Notes under the pieces: generated by a model | What the model saw: the letters and a program-made list of their open reading frames with translations, nothing else | Told to the model about the DNA's origin: nothing | Databases searched by the model: none | Shown here: positions 44,742 to 54,109 of the stretch, one piece after another | Layout of the letters: the number at the start of each line of letters is the position of its first letter | Position numbering within the stretch: position 1 is the stretch's first letter | Program-made: the position numbers and the translations under genes | Source of the DNA: Bradyrhizobium sp. Gha | GTDB taxonomy: Bacteria > Pseudomonadota > Alphaproteobacteria > Rhizobiales > Xanthobacteraceae | Direction of reading: 5' to 3' | Assembly (NCBI RefSeq): GCF_900113735.1 | Contig: NZ_FOQM01000031.1 | Coordinates: forward strand, 28,482-92,481 | Length of the DNA: 64,000 nucleotides

Positions 44742-45668
44742 CTACGACCCGAAATCCTGCGGCGTGAATGAAAGGTCCATGATCTTCCATTCCTCGTACT
44801 TGTCGGGCGGCAGCATCTGGTAGGGCTGACAGGCCTGCACCGCGTTCATGGCTGATTTCACGATGGCCACGCCCTTCGCGGACGGCGGCGCCTCGATCAG
44901 GATCGGCTCGCGCGCAAGCGTGCCGTCGGTGGCCATCGCCACGCGCAGCCTGATGCGCACGGCATCGGTCGGCGCGACCTCCGCGGGCAGTTTCGAACAG
45001 CTCCGCAGGTGACGGCGAAGCTCGGCGACGACCTCTGGCGGCAGCGTGGCTGCGATCGAATCCTTGGCATCGCCGCCATCATCCTTGGGGGCGTCTATCG
45101 GCGCCGGCGGCAATGCAGGCGGCAGGCCCAGCATCACGTGGTATTTGACCGTGACATCGGGCTCCGGGGGCTTGTAGGCCGGAGAGGCGGCCTGGGGTTG
45201 CGGCGACGCGGCCGGCGGCGGCTGTTGCGCTTGAGATTGCTGCGGTTGTGGCTGCGCCTCTTGCTGCTTCGCCCGCGGCGGCTGAGGCTGCTGCTTCTGT
45301 TGCGGCTCGGGCGAGGCCTGCTTCTGCGGCGGCCCCGCCTTCTCCGTTGCCTTCTCCGTTGCCTTCTCTTGGGCCGGCGCCGGCTTGGGCGGGGCGTCCT
45401 GCTTGTCCTTGTCGGTGAAATCCAGCTTCGGCAGCTTGAATTCGGGGAGCGGCTCAGGCGGCTTCGCGGCCTCCTCCTTCGCCTTCTCTTCCGCCTTGGC
45501 TTCTTCCTGCTTCACCTGCTCCGGCGTGACGATGTCGACCGCAACCGTCTCGGGCGGCGCGGAATGAAACGGATGGACTTCGCTGATCACGATGATCAGC
45601 GCGACCAGCGTCAAATGCGCAATCGCCGACGCCGCAATGTCCGTCCGTATGATCTTCCGCGGTTCCAT
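44742..45668 (-). CDS. TonB/TolA-like energy-transducing protein
   Basis: A 308-residue protein with one N-terminal membrane helix (ASAIAHLTLVALIIVISEV). It continues in a long Pro/Gln/Lys-rich linker of about 150 residues with repeated KEAEEK- and KPAPA-like elements. A C-terminal TolA/TonB-like domain follows (RHLRSCSKLPAEVAPTDAVR, with two Cys, and VRIRLRVAMATDGTL). This is the architecture of TolA or a TonB-family protein that spans the periplasm. Which one it is cannot be resolved, since tolQR/exbBD genes are not in the window. Confidence 0.88.
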   Translation of the reverse strand: MEPRKIIRTDIAASAIAHLTLVALIIVISEVHPFHSAPPETVAVDIVTPEQVKQEEAKAEEKAKEEAAKPPEPLPEFKLPKLDFTDKDKQDAPPKPAPAQEKATEKATEKAGPPQKQASPEPQQKQQPQPPRAKQQEAQPQPQQSQAQQPPPAASPQPQAASPAYKPPEPDVTVKYHVMLGLPPALPPAPIDAPKDDGGDAKDSIAATLPPEVVAELRRHLRSCSKLPAEVAPTDAVRIRLRVAMATDGTLAREPILIEAPPSAKGVAIVKSAMNAVQACQPYQMLPPDKYEEWKIMDLSFTPQDFGS

Positions 45669-45717
45669 CGCCCGATCTTGGGTTGCCGCTTTGCTCCTAG
45701 CATACCCAAGTGCCCCC

Positions 45718-46536
45718 TCAATCCCATTTCGGGGCGAAGGCGAAATCGGTCAGGCGGCCGTCCGGGCTGGCCAGCGCCGCGATCCGGGCCGTCTCCTCAT
45801 CCGAGAGCTCGAAATCGAAGATCTCGATGTTTTCCGACAGGCGCTCGACGCGCGACGTTCTGGGAATGGCGGACACATTCTGTTGCACCAGCCAGCGCAG
45901 GCAGATCTGCGCCGGCGTCTTGCGATGGGCGCGACCGATGGCCGCGAGCGTCTGGTCGGCCTTGATGCGGCCCTTGGCGATCGGGCTGTAGGCAACGAGC
46001 GCCATCCCGTGCCGATCGCAGGCCGCTCTCACCTTCGCCTGGTCGAGGTAAGGGTGAAATTCGACCTGGTTGCAGACGAGCGGCTCGCTCAACAGGGCGA
46101 CCGCCTGCTCGATCAGCGCCACCGTGAAATTGGATACGCCGATGTGGCGCGCGAGGCCCATGCGCTTGGCATGCGCCAGCGCACCCAGCGTCTCCGCCAG
46201 CGGCACATGCGGATTGGGCCAGTGCAGCAGCACGAGGTCGACGGCGGGAAGCCTTAAGCGCACCAGGCTCTCCTTGATCGAGCGCTCGAGGTCATGGGGC
46301 GCAAAATGATTGGTCCAGACCTTGGTGGTGACGAAGACGTCGTCGCGGCGCACGCCGGAGGCCCGCAGCCCGTCGCCGACCGCGCGCTCATTGTCATAGA
46401 CCTGGGCGGTGTCGATGTGGCGGTAGCCGAGCCGGAGCGCCTGCTCCACCACACGGGCGCAGGTCCGTCCGCTCAACTCCCAGGTCCCAAGCCCGATCGC
46501 CGGAATTCTCGCGCCATTGGCCTCGACGAACAGCAT
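45718..46536 (-). CDS. Aldo/keto reductase (2,5-diketo-gluconate reductase-like)
   Basis: A 272-residue NADPH-dependent aldo/keto reductase of the AKR5 branch. Tetrad residues appear in HIDTAQVYDNERAVG (Asp, Tyr), VTTKVWTNHF (Lys) and LVLLHWPNPHVPLAE (His). The fold signature HIGVSNFTVALIEQAV is present, as is the C-terminal cofactor motif AIPRTSRVERLSENIEIF. The length is normal. ATG 46536 (MLFVEANGARIPAIG) is the family start; the frame extends to 46572. Substrates are likely small aldehydes or ketones. Confidence 0.92.
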   Translation of the reverse strand: MLFVEANGARIPAIGLGTWELSGRTCARVVEQALRLGYRHIDTAQVYDNERAVGDGLRASGVRRDDVFVTTKVWTNHFAPHDLERSIKESLVRLRLPAVDLVLLHWPNPHVPLAETLGALAHAKRMGLARHIGVSNFTVALIEQAVALLSEPLVCNQVEFHPYLDQAKVRAACDRHGMALVAYSPIAKGRIKADQTLAAIGRAHRKTPAQICLRWLVQQNVSAIPRTSRVERLSENIEIFDFELSDEETARIAALASPDGRLTDFAFAPKWD

Positions 46537-46644
46537 GAGGAATCCTCTCTGTTGCGGCAGTCCTGATGTCATTATGGACCCGGCCCGCCAGAGTGCAACG
46601 GACGCCGCGTCTGATCGTCAGCACGATGCAAACGGGAGGTGGGA

Positions 46645-46956
46645 TCAGGCTTTGGCGAGCGCCTGGAACACCGTATCGGGCGCATGCGCGATCACGGCGA
46701 GCAACGCACGGGCGGGACCTCGCGGGGCCCGCTTGCCCTGCTCCCAGTTGCGGATGGTCTCGACCGGCACGCCAAGCTTGGCGGCGAATTCCATCTGGGT
46801 CAGACACGCGCGCCGGCGCAAATCGCGCACCCCGGGTGAGCCGACCTCCGCTGCTGGAGTCGCGGCCGCGGCCTCGGCCGGAGACGGCTGGACCGGAAAC
46901 TCCTGCCCGTCCCGCAACTCAACGACCCGTCCATCCGCCTTCAGCCGCAACCGCAT
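46645..46956 (-). CDS. Helix-turn-helix (XRE-like) small protein
   Basis: A 103-residue protein with a helix-turn-helix of the XRE/MqsA-antitoxin type: RRRACLTQMEFAAKLGVPVE and TIRNWEQGKRAPRG. The N-terminal part MRLRLKADGRVVELRDGQEF is a small beta-rich segment. The architecture resembles type II antitoxins, but no toxin gene is beside it, so it may be a solitary regulator. The start is 46956, or 46962 (MSMRLRLK). Confidence 0.85.
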   Translation of the reverse strand: MRLRLKADGRVVELRDGQEFPVQPSPAEAAAATPAAEVGSPGVRDLRRRACLTQMEFAAKLGVPVETIRNWEQGKRAPRGPARALLAVIAHAPDTVFQALAKA

Positions 46957-47066
46957 GCTCATTCCCCCAAGCGCGGGCAATCATGCGGCAGCACGCTTAA
47001 GGTCGGATTAAAAACGGTCTCGTGCCCGGATGCGGCTCGTCCGAACCCCGCATCCCAAGCCCGGCC

Positions 47067-48488
47067 CTACTTCAACCCGAACCACAGCGTCGCTATGCCG
47101 AGGAAGGAGAAGAAGCCGACGACGTCGGTCACGGTCGTGACGAACGTGCCCGACGCCACGGCCGGATCGGCCCTGACGCGTTCGAGCGCCATCGGAATCA
47201 GGATGCCGCCGAGCGCGCCGGCGATGAGGTTGCAGATCATCGCGAGCCCGATGACGATGCCGAGACCCGGGATCTTGAACCAGGCCACCGCGGCGATGCC
47301 GGTAATCACGGCGAAGCCGACGCCGTTGACGAGACCGACCAGCGTCTCGCGGATCACCACGCGCCAGGCGTTGGAGGAGCCGAGCTCGCGGGTCGCGAGC
47401 GCCCTCACCGCAACCGTCATGGTCTGGGTCGCGGCATTGCCACCCTGGCTCGCGACGATCGGCGCCAGCACTGCGAGCGCCACCATCTGTTCGAGCTGGC
47501 CCTCGAACAGGCCGAGCACGGATGACGCCAGGAAGGCGGTGGCGAGATTGATCAGCAGCCAGTTGAAACGGCCACGCGCAATGGTGAGAAACGTGTCCGA
47601 CAATTCTTCGTCGCTGGTGACACCGCCGAGCGCCTTGAGGTCCTCGTCCGCCTCTTCCTCGATAACGTCGACGACGTCGTCGACGGTGATGACGCCGACG
47701 AGGCGGTCCTGGGTATCGAGCACGGGTGCCGCGACGAGGTTGTACTTGCCGAACATGCGCGCCACCTCCTCCTGGTCCTCCAGGACGGAGACGCGGCGGC
47801 GATCCTCGTCGGTCAGCTCGGTCAGCGGCACCGGGCGTCGCGCGCGCAACAGCACGTCGAGCGGAACCGCGCCCTGCCAGTGCTGGTCCTTGTCGACGAC
47901 GTAGATCTCGTAGAAACGATCGGGCAGATCGGGCGTATCGCGCATGTAGTCGATCGCCTGGCCGACGGTGAAGTCCTGCGGCACGGCGATGAACTCGGTC
48001 TGCATGCGCCGGCCCGCGGAGTTTTCCGGATAGAGCAGGCTGCGCTCGAGCGCGACCCGCTCCTGGAGCGGCAGCTTCTCGAGGATTTCCTCCTGCTCCT
48101 CCTCGTCGAGGGTTTCGAGCAGCTCGACCGCGTCGTCGGATTCCAGCTCGCGGACGCCCTCGGCCACCGTCTCGGGCGGCAGCTCGTCGAGGATCTCATC
48201 GCGGACGGCCTCGTCGACCTCGTTCAGTGCGGAGAAGTCGAAGTCGGTTCCGGTCAACTCGACCAGGCGGACACGATCGTCGGGCGCGAGCGCCCCAATG
48301 AGATCGCCGAGATCGGCCTCGTGCAGATCGGCAACGCAGGCGCGCAACGCGGCGCTGTCGGCGGCCTCGATCGCATGGGCGATTTCCTCGACGAATTCCT
48401 GCCTGATTTCGCCGTCTTCATTGCGCATCGGGACGTGGTCGAGTACCGATGTGTCGGCGGAAGCGGCGTCATCCATCCGTTCATCCAT
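47067..48488 (-). CDS. mgtE: Magnesium transporter MgtE
   Basis: A 473-residue MgtE-type Mg2+ channel. The acidic N-terminal helical domain (LVELTGTDFDFSALNEVD and ELESDDAVELLETLDEEEQ) is followed by a pair of CBS domains near residues 140-260 (MRDTPDLPDRFYEIYVVD and VAAPVLDTQDRLVGVITVDD). Five transmembrane helices form the C-terminal part, with the pore region PIVASQGGNAATQTMTVAVR. In the family, cytosolic Mg2+ bound between the N and CBS domains gates the channel. Length and domains are complete. It is divergent from the deacetylase at 48564. Confidence 0.95.
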   Translation of the reverse strand: MDERMDDAASADTSVLDHVPMRNEDGEIRQEFVEEIAHAIEAADSAALRACVADLHEADLGDLIGALAPDDRVRLVELTGTDFDFSALNEVDEAVRDEILDELPPETVAEGVRELESDDAVELLETLDEEEQEEILEKLPLQERVALERSLLYPENSAGRRMQTEFIAVPQDFTVGQAIDYMRDTPDLPDRFYEIYVVDKDQHWQGAVPLDVLLRARRPVPLTELTDEDRRRVSVLEDQEEVARMFGKYNLVAAPVLDTQDRLVGVITVDDVVDVIEEEADEDLKALGGVTSDEELSDTFLTIARGRFNWLLINLATAFLASSVLGLFEGQLEQMVALAVLAPIVASQGGNAATQTMTVAVRALATRELGSSNAWRVVIRETLVGLVNGVGFAVITGIAAVAWFKIPGLGIVIGLAMICNLIAGALGGILIPMALERVRADPAVASGTFVTTVTDVVGFFSFLGIATLWFGLK

Positions 48489-48563
48489 GGTGCGCCTCGC
48501 GTTTGACAGGTTGATGGTTTGGGCTGACAGTCAGGCAATACCCGCAGGGCAATCTGGAGCGCA

Positions 48564-49370
48564 ATGGCAAAGATGCAGTGGCCGAAATGGACCTCGATCA
48601 CATTGGGCCTGGCGCTCGCCGCCCTCACCGCGGTCGGCTCGGTGAAGGCCGCGGACTGCCCGCGGGAGGATGCGCTCGGCACCTCGCGGATCGTGAGCGT
48701 CGATGCCAAGACCACGCCGCGCGTCGGCCTGAAGAGCTTTCCGCAGACTCTGCCGCTCGCCGATCATGAGGTGGTGCTGACATTCGACGACGGCCCGCGT
48801 CCGAAGACGACCTCGAAGGTGCTGGAGGCGCTGGCGCAGGAATGCGTGCGCGCAACCTTCTTCCTGGTCGGCCGGAGCGCCGCCGAACATCCTGAGATGG
48901 TCAAGCGCATCGCCCGTGAGGGCCACACCATCGGCCATCACACCTGGTCGCATCCGCACATGGCGCGGATCCCGGCCGATGCGGCGAGGTACGAGATCGA
49001 CCACGGGATCGCCTCCGACGAGATGGCGCTGCACGGGGTCTCGACCTCGACGCCGTCGACGCCGTTCTTCCGCTTCCCCTATTTCGAATCCACGCCGGCC
49101 CAGCTCGACCTGCTCCAGGCGCGCGGCATCGTCGTGTTCGGCGCCGATCTCTGGGCAAGCGACTGGAACGACATGACGCCGGAACAGGAATTGAAGCTCA
49201 TCACCGAGCGGATCACCGCCGCCGGCAAGGGCATCATCCTGTTCCACGACGCCCAAGCGCGCACAGCGGCCATGATGCCGGCTTTCCTGCGGTATTTGCG
49301 GGAGAACGGCTTCCACATCGTCCACATCGTGCCGGCGGACACATCACAAAGGAACGCCGAAGCGCGTTGA
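48564..49370 (+). CDS. Polysaccharide deacetylase family protein (NodB-like), first copy
   Basis: A 268-residue secreted or periplasmic carbohydrate esterase 4-type protein. A signal peptide precedes ADCPREDALGTSR. The NodB homology domain has VVLTFDDGPRPKTTSK (catalytic Asp and metal-binding Asp) and HTIGHHTWSHPHMAR (two metal His). Later motifs FFRFPYFES and LFHDAQ are present. Substrate may be chitin-like or peptidoglycan glycan. It lies 154 bases before a paralogue with very similar sequence, indicating tandem duplication, and is divergent from mgtE. Confidence 0.92.
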   Translation: MAKMQWPKWTSITLGLALAALTAVGSVKAADCPREDALGTSRIVSVDAKTTPRVGLKSFPQTLPLADHEVVLTFDDGPRPKTTSKVLEALAQECVRATFFLVGRSAAEHPEMVKRIAREGHTIGHHTWSHPHMARIPADAARYEIDHGIASDEMALHGVSTSTPSTPFFRFPYFESTPAQLDLLQARGIVVFGADLWASDWNDMTPEQELKLITERITAAGKGIILFHDAQARTAAMMPAFLRYLRENGFHIVHIVPADTSQRNAEAR

Positions 49371-49524
49371 TGCCGGAATGTCACGCGGGCGCAAAATGGG
49401 GTGATTTGAGCCCTATTAACATTCTGTTCATGCTACGCCATGCAATGATCCAGGGGCGGGAAAGGTCTTTGCGCCTGAACCGCTTCCGGGCATTTCCGAC
49501 CCACGGATATTGCAGCCGACGTAG

Positions 49525-50802
49525 ATGAGGCACACGGAGTTCATGATCGGAAGTGGCGTTGTTTTTCGGACGCGATCGTGGGCCGTCCTGCTGGGTGTCC
49601 TGCTCCCTGGGTTGCTGACCACGGCAGCCTTCGCGGCCGACTGCCCGGGACATCCTGATGCGCTCGGAACTTCCCGCACCCTCGTCGTCGATCCGCGCGA
49701 GCATCCGCGCATCGGAACCATGCAGTACCGCGAGACCCTGCCGCTGAAGGACCACGAGGTCGTCCTCACCTTCGACGACGGTCCGCTGCCGAAATATTCC
49801 AACCAGGTGCTGCAGATCCTGGCCGACGAGTGCATCAAGGCGACCTTCTTCATCATCGGCCAGCAGGCCAAGGCGAACCCGGAAGGCGTGCGCAAGCTGG
49901 TCGCGGCGGGCCATACCGTCGGCACGCACACCATGACCCATCCGCTGACGATGAACCGGATGCCGATCGAGAAGGCCGAGGCCGAGATCAACGGCGGCAT
50001 CGAGTGGACCACGGCGGCGATGACGGATCCGTCCAAGCTGGCGCCGTTCTTCCGCATCCCCGGTCTGATGCGCGCCGACGCCGTTGAAAATCTGCTGATC
50101 TCCCGCGGCATTCAGGTGTGGAGCGCCGACTTCCCGGCCGACGACTGGCACCACATCTCGCCGGATCGCGTCTACCAGCTCGCGATCCAGCGGCTGGAGG
50201 CCAAGGGCAAGGGCATCCTGCTGCTGCATGACATCCAGGCGCGCACGGTGGCGGCGCTGCCGAAGATCATCCGCGACCTCAAGGCACGCGGCTATCGTAT
50301 CGTGCATGTCGTGCCCGCAACCGCCGACCGGCCGGCGACGCCGACCACGCCGGTGGAGTGGCTGCTGCATCCACCGACGGAGACGACCCCGATCGCGCGC
50401 TGGCCTGCCGTGCCGAATTTCGTGTTCACGCAGACCGCGACGCTGCCGGCGCCCGGTCTCGCCGACCTCAACGCGCAGACGGCGCACCAGCCGCTGCTGC
50501 TGCCGCGCAAGACCATGGCGCAGTCGGATGTCGCGGCCACCCTGCCCGTACCCGGTCGCGATCTGTTCGCGATCCCGGAGGGCTCGGTCGAGGTGCTGCT
50601 GTCGACGACCTTGTCGCGGCGCGCCGCGACAAGGCTCGCGATGGCGGCCGAAGCGCCGCCTGCCCGCAAGGGCAAGGCTGGGAAGGTGAGGACTGGGCAA
50701 AGCGCCCATGCTGCGCATGCCGCACCGAAGCACGCTGCTCAAGCCAAGACCACGGCGCCCCGCCCGACCCGCGTCGCCACCGGCGTGAAGAAACGCGCCT
50801 GA
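49525..50802 (+). CDS. Polysaccharide deacetylase family protein, second copy with C-terminal extension
   Basis: A 425-residue paralogue of the preceding deacetylase (or 419 from ATG 49543). The mature part starts ADCPGHPDALGTSR. Catalytic motifs are VVLTFDDGPLPKYSNQ and HTVGTHTMTHPL, with FFRIPGLMR and LLLHDIQ later. Unlike its neighbour it carries about 150 extra residues, a Pro-rich segment followed by an Ala/Lys-rich tail (GKAGKVRTGQSAHAAHAAPK) that could anchor it to anionic wall polymers. Both copies have a signal peptide, so they act outside the cytoplasm. Confidence 0.92.
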   Translation: MRHTEFMIGSGVVFRTRSWAVLLGVLLPGLLTTAAFAADCPGHPDALGTSRTLVVDPREHPRIGTMQYRETLPLKDHEVVLTFDDGPLPKYSNQVLQILADECIKATFFIIGQQAKANPEGVRKLVAAGHTVGTHTMTHPLTMNRMPIEKAEAEINGGIEWTTAAMTDPSKLAPFFRIPGLMRADAVENLLISRGIQVWSADFPADDWHHISPDRVYQLAIQRLEAKGKGILLLHDIQARTVAALPKIIRDLKARGYRIVHVVPATADRPATPTTPVEWLLHPPTETTPIARWPAVPNFVFTQTATLPAPGLADLNAQTAHQPLLLPRKTMAQSDVAATLPVPGRDLFAIPEGSVEVLLSTTLSRRAATRLAMAAEAPPARKGKAGKVRTGQSAHAAHAAPKHAAQAKTTAPRPTRVATGVKKRA

Positions 50803-50811
50803 GTGAAGCCG

Positions 50812-51186
50812 TTACTGCCGCATGATGGCGGCGACGCAGAGCAGCACGATCAGCGCCAGGAAGAACAGGTCCATATAAGACTTGAGCTCGCCGTCGCGGC
50901 GCAGCCGCGCGACATCGACGACGAGCTGCTTGCGCCCGGCGGTTCCGCCGGAGCCGTCGTTGATCGGCGCTTGCAGACGACGCGCCTCGGCTTCGAGTTT
51001 CTCGATCTTCTGGAAGAAGTAGAATGCACGCAGCGTCGAGGCCGCGCGCATGCCGGTGTAAACAAGCACGAGGATCGCAAGGCCCGCCCGGTGCTCGTAC
51101 TTCTCCATATAGTTCAGGCTGAAATAGACCATCGCCAGAAACAGGAAATTGGTCAGGAAGCGGTAGACGAAGCTTAGAAAGACCAT
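50812..51186 (-). CDS. Small membrane protein, function unknown
   Basis: A 124-residue protein with hydrophobic helices near residues 5-30, 35-55 and at the C-terminus (YMDLFFLALIVLLCVAAIM), with a basic amphipathic linker (EAEARRLQAPIND) between them. Probably an inner-membrane protein. It belongs to no family that I recognise. It is convergent with the second deacetylase gene. Confidence 0.7.
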   Translation of the reverse strand: MVFLSFVYRFLTNFLFLAMVYFSLNYMEKYEHRAGLAILVLVYTGMRAASTLRAFYFFQKIEKLEAEARRLQAPINDGSGGTAGRKQLVVDVARLRRDGELKSYMDLFFLALIVLLCVAAIMRQ

Positions 51187-51419
51187 GCTGGCTCCAGCCG
51201 CGAGAGGTCGCGCAAGTCCCGTCTACGCCAACTTTGTTTCAACAACGATACCGTCGCCCGCGCGCCGCCGCCTTTTAGCCGCACTCCGTCATATTGCAAG
51301 CGAGAGCGCGGGACTGCCCGTTCGTTGTGCGAGTCACCACGCCGCGGCTCGATGGAGATTCGAGCGAAGCTACGGTAGACTGCTGCCCCTGCCAAAGGTC
51401 TGCGGACTGGGATCTGCCG

Positions 51420-51677
51420 ATGCCGAAAAAGGGAATCACCGGCCACGACGACTGGGTCCTGACCGAGGCGCTCGCAACGGCGCTGGTCGCGCTGGAGCAG
51501 CTGGAGGAGAAGCACCAGCCGAGCGCGCATATGGACGACATCCGCAAGCTGCTGTCGAACGGCAAGGAGCCCGCGGCCGTGAGCCTGCACCTCGCGCAGG
51601 CCAAATGCCGCCTGTTCCCCGATCTCGACCCGCTGGAGATCTACCGGGAATACGGGATCGGCGAGGAATATGGCTAG
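51420..51677 (+). CDS. Small cytoplasmic protein, function unknown
   Basis: An 85-residue acidic protein, MPKKGITGHDDWVLTEALAT and onward, with predicted helices and the segment DDIRKLLSNGKEPAAVSLHL. It has no membrane segment or signal. I recognise no named family. ATG 51420 is preceded by GGGATCTGCCG, a weak ribosome-binding site. The upstream frame to 51294 is not supported. Confidence 0.65.
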   Translation: MPKKGITGHDDWVLTEALATALVALEQLEEKHQPSAHMDDIRKLLSNGKEPAAVSLHLAQAKCRLFPDLDPLEIYREYGIGEEYG

Positions 51678-51910
51678 GCATCGGCGCGCTTTGCGCGACA
51701 TCGCAAGAAGCGGGCGCTTCCTGCCCGCAACCCCGGCCGTCAGCGCCGGCACGGTTGAACGACCGTCTTCAAGTGTACGGCCAAGGCGGAACGGCCACCC
51801 GCGATTGGGTCAATCGGGCTCGCGACCGCCCCGACCGCATCGAGAGCCGGCTTGTTTGGCGGTCGACAGCTCGCAGGCCGGACGATGAGGAAGGGATCAA
51901 CGCCATCAGC

Positions 51911-54097
51911 TCAGTCGATGACCTGGGGCACCGAACCGCCCCCTCGGCTCAGCCAGGTTCTGGTGAAACTCGTCGGATGCAGGCTTCTAATTCCGGCGAG
52001 ATGTTCCAAATCTCCGATCCGCGGTTGAGGCCGGATGACCAGGCTCTCGGCCGGCAGACGCTCAGCCGGCCAAGGCGCTGCGGGTGTCGCACCACTCGTC
52101 TCAACCTGAGGCAACGGCGCAGTCATTGACCAGATGCTCTTGAGCATCGTTCTGTTCACGGACCAGGCGACGACACTTTTCTCCTTCAGGCGGGCGACGG
52201 TAAAGAGCTTGCGGATCAACAGGTCTCGTTCAAGCGACTGCGGCAGTTTGAACTGCACCCCGGCAAGCTGACCTCTTTGTTGCGCGATCATCGCGTCGAT
52301 CCAGCCCACTTGCATGATGTGTACGCGCAGCGGTTCCTTGCTGCGAGGACAGTCGATGCTGGAATGGAGCAGGACGCCAGCGCCGGAAAGGGAGATGTTG
52401 CGCATGCGCCCGGAAAGCAGCTCACCGGTCTCAGTCTGGATCAAGACTGATTCGTCGACATCGAAGCGTTCCTCGGAACGCCCCATCCGCGCCTGTAGCG
52501 AGGTCATGCAGACGAAGAACAGCACGACGATGTTCACAACCGACCAGAAGGCGACCATCGGCAAGGCGGCCGGATGATCGATGATGCGCCATTCCGGGAT
52601 GGTGTTCAGAACGAGGCCGACAACTGTCAGCCCCATCAGGGCCGCCGACGGCCAGAATATCTCAGCGGCATAGCTTGCGCACCGCGCGGCGGCTCCCTTG
52701 GGCGTCACCCTGAACGCATGTCCCTTCGGCTTGACGAGAGTCCCGAGCACCGTCGGTAGAATCTTGAAGCTCTGGATGGTCGCCGACACCTGAGCAGCGA
52801 GTGGAAAATGCGCGTGCGGCGCGAACCAGGAGATACCGCCGTTGAGCGCCAGGATCGCGGGAAACAAGTAATAGAAAACCGATTCGGGGGTGACGTCGAC
52901 GACAGGCGCGAGGCCGGTCCACATGAACACGATCGGAACCACCACGACCATGAGCGCCCTCAAGCCCAATGAGAGCCAATGCGTCGGAAAGAAGAGGAGC
53001 CGATGCATCAAGCTCAGTCCGGGGCCGAGCGGCCCGGCGGCGAGATAGAGGGTCTGGATCGCGCCACGCGCCCAGCGTTGCCGTTGCACAAAAAAGGCGC
53101 CAAGGCTTTCCGGCGCCAATCCAATCGCCAGCGGTTCGCAAAGATACCGGGTGACGTAGCCGTGGCGCAGCAGGACCAGCGTCAGCAGGATGTCTTCAGT
53201 GATGGACTGGGTCGGCAAGGAATCGCCCACCGCGCGGAGTGCGGCACGACGCGTGACGGAGTTGGATCCACAACAAAAGGCACCGTCCCAGCCGTCCCGC
53301 GCGGGCATGATGGAATCGAAGAAGAAGCGTTGTTCGTCCGGCAGTCCGCTGTGCAGGCCCAGATTCGCCTGCATAGGGTCCTCATTGTAGAAGGCGTGCG
53401 GGATCTGAACGATTCCGATCTTTGGATCAGCGAAGAAGCCCATTGTGCGCATCAGGAAATTGCGCTGCGGCACGAAGTCCGCGTCAAAAATCGCGAAGAA
53501 CTCGCCATCCGTCATCGTCAACGCATGATTGATATTGCCGGCTTTCGCATTCAAATTGTCGGAACGGGTGAGATACCCGGCCCCCTTGCGCTCGCAGAGT
53601 TCCTTGAGCCAGGGCCTGCGGCCATCATCCAGCACCCAGACCTGGAAGTTTGGATAGTCCAGACATAGTGCGCCCGTGATCGTCTTTTCCAGCACCTCGA
53701 ACGGCTCGTCATAGGTTGGAATGAAGACGTCGACCGAGGGCAACTCATCATCCGGCAGGCCGCGAAGCCGACGTTCGTGCTGATCTGCCTCGCTGCGGCG
53801 ATCGGTCCTGCGAAGGAAGGTCAGATAGAGAATGAACTGATCCGTGAAGGTCAGGAGCTCAACGAAGAGACAGAACCAGATCCAGCCGACCTGATACCAG
53901 GTCCCGCTTGCCGGCAGCACGGTGGTGAAGATCCGCCATTCGAGATAGCGGGCAACGACAAGCCAAACCGCGGCAAAAATCGCGACACGCGCCCAAAGGC
54001 GCGCGACTGCAAACGTCGGCGCCAACAGGTACATCGCCGCAAAGACGCCCAGCATCGGCGCGAACAGCTGAGAGAGCGACAGAGTCACGAGCTGCAC
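51911..54097 (-). CDS. Processive family-2 glycosyltransferase with C-terminal PilZ domain
   Basis: A 728-residue membrane glycosyltransferase like cellulose synthase BcsA or beta-glucan synthases. N-terminal membrane helices precede the catalytic domain, where DDG (157-159), DAD (205-207), TED (300-302) and QRQRW (338-342) are intact. Four to six further helices end at about residue 530. A PilZ domain follows: RSEER at 540-544 and NISLSG at 567-572, both intact cyclic di-GMP-binding motifs. It would synthesise and export a polysaccharide on demand of cyclic di-GMP. The product cannot be named: it might be cellulose-like or a mixed-linkage beta-glucan. The upstream partner is an HlyD-like protein. 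Confidence 0.9.
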   Translation of the reverse strand: MQLVTLSLSQLFAPMLGVFAAMYLLAPTFAVARLWARVAIFAAVWLVVARYLEWRIFTTVLPASGTWYQVGWIWFCLFVELLTFTDQFILYLTFLRRTDRRSEADQHERRLRGLPDDELPSVDVFIPTYDEPFEVLEKTITGALCLDYPNFQVWVLDDGRRPWLKELCERKGAGYLTRSDNLNAKAGNINHALTMTDGEFFAIFDADFVPQRNFLMRTMGFFADPKIGIVQIPHAFYNEDPMQANLGLHSGLPDEQRFFFDSIMPARDGWDGAFCCGSNSVTRRAALRAVGDSLPTQSITEDILLTLVLLRHGYVTRYLCEPLAIGLAPESLGAFFVQRQRWARGAIQTLYLAAGPLGPGLSLMHRLLFFPTHWLSLGLRALMVVVVPIVFMWTGLAPVVDVTPESVFYYLFPAILALNGGISWFAPHAHFPLAAQVSATIQSFKILPTVLGTLVKPKGHAFRVTPKGAAARCASYAAEIFWPSAALMGLTVVGLVLNTIPEWRIIDHPAALPMVAFWSVVNIVVLFFVCMTSLQARMGRSEERFDVDESVLIQTETGELLSGRMRNISLSGAGVLLHSSIDCPRSKEPLRVHIMQVGWIDAMIAQQRGQLAGVQFKLPQSLERDLLIRKLFTVARLKEKSVVAWSVNRTMLKSIWSMTAPLPQVETSGATPAAPWPAERLPAESLVIRPQPRIGDLEHLAGIRSLHPTSFTRTWLSRGGGSVPQVID

Positions 54098-54109
54098 GGA
54101 ATTTCTCGC

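Noticed and set aside
45009..45965. 318-codon + strand frame antisense to the TonB-like gene
   Set aside because: Leu/Arg repeat pattern is the complement of the Pro/Gln-rich linker, not a membrane protein.
51185..52129. 314-codon + strand frame over the 3' end of the glycosyltransferase
   Set aside because: Arg/Pro/Ala-rich shadow running through two opposite genes.
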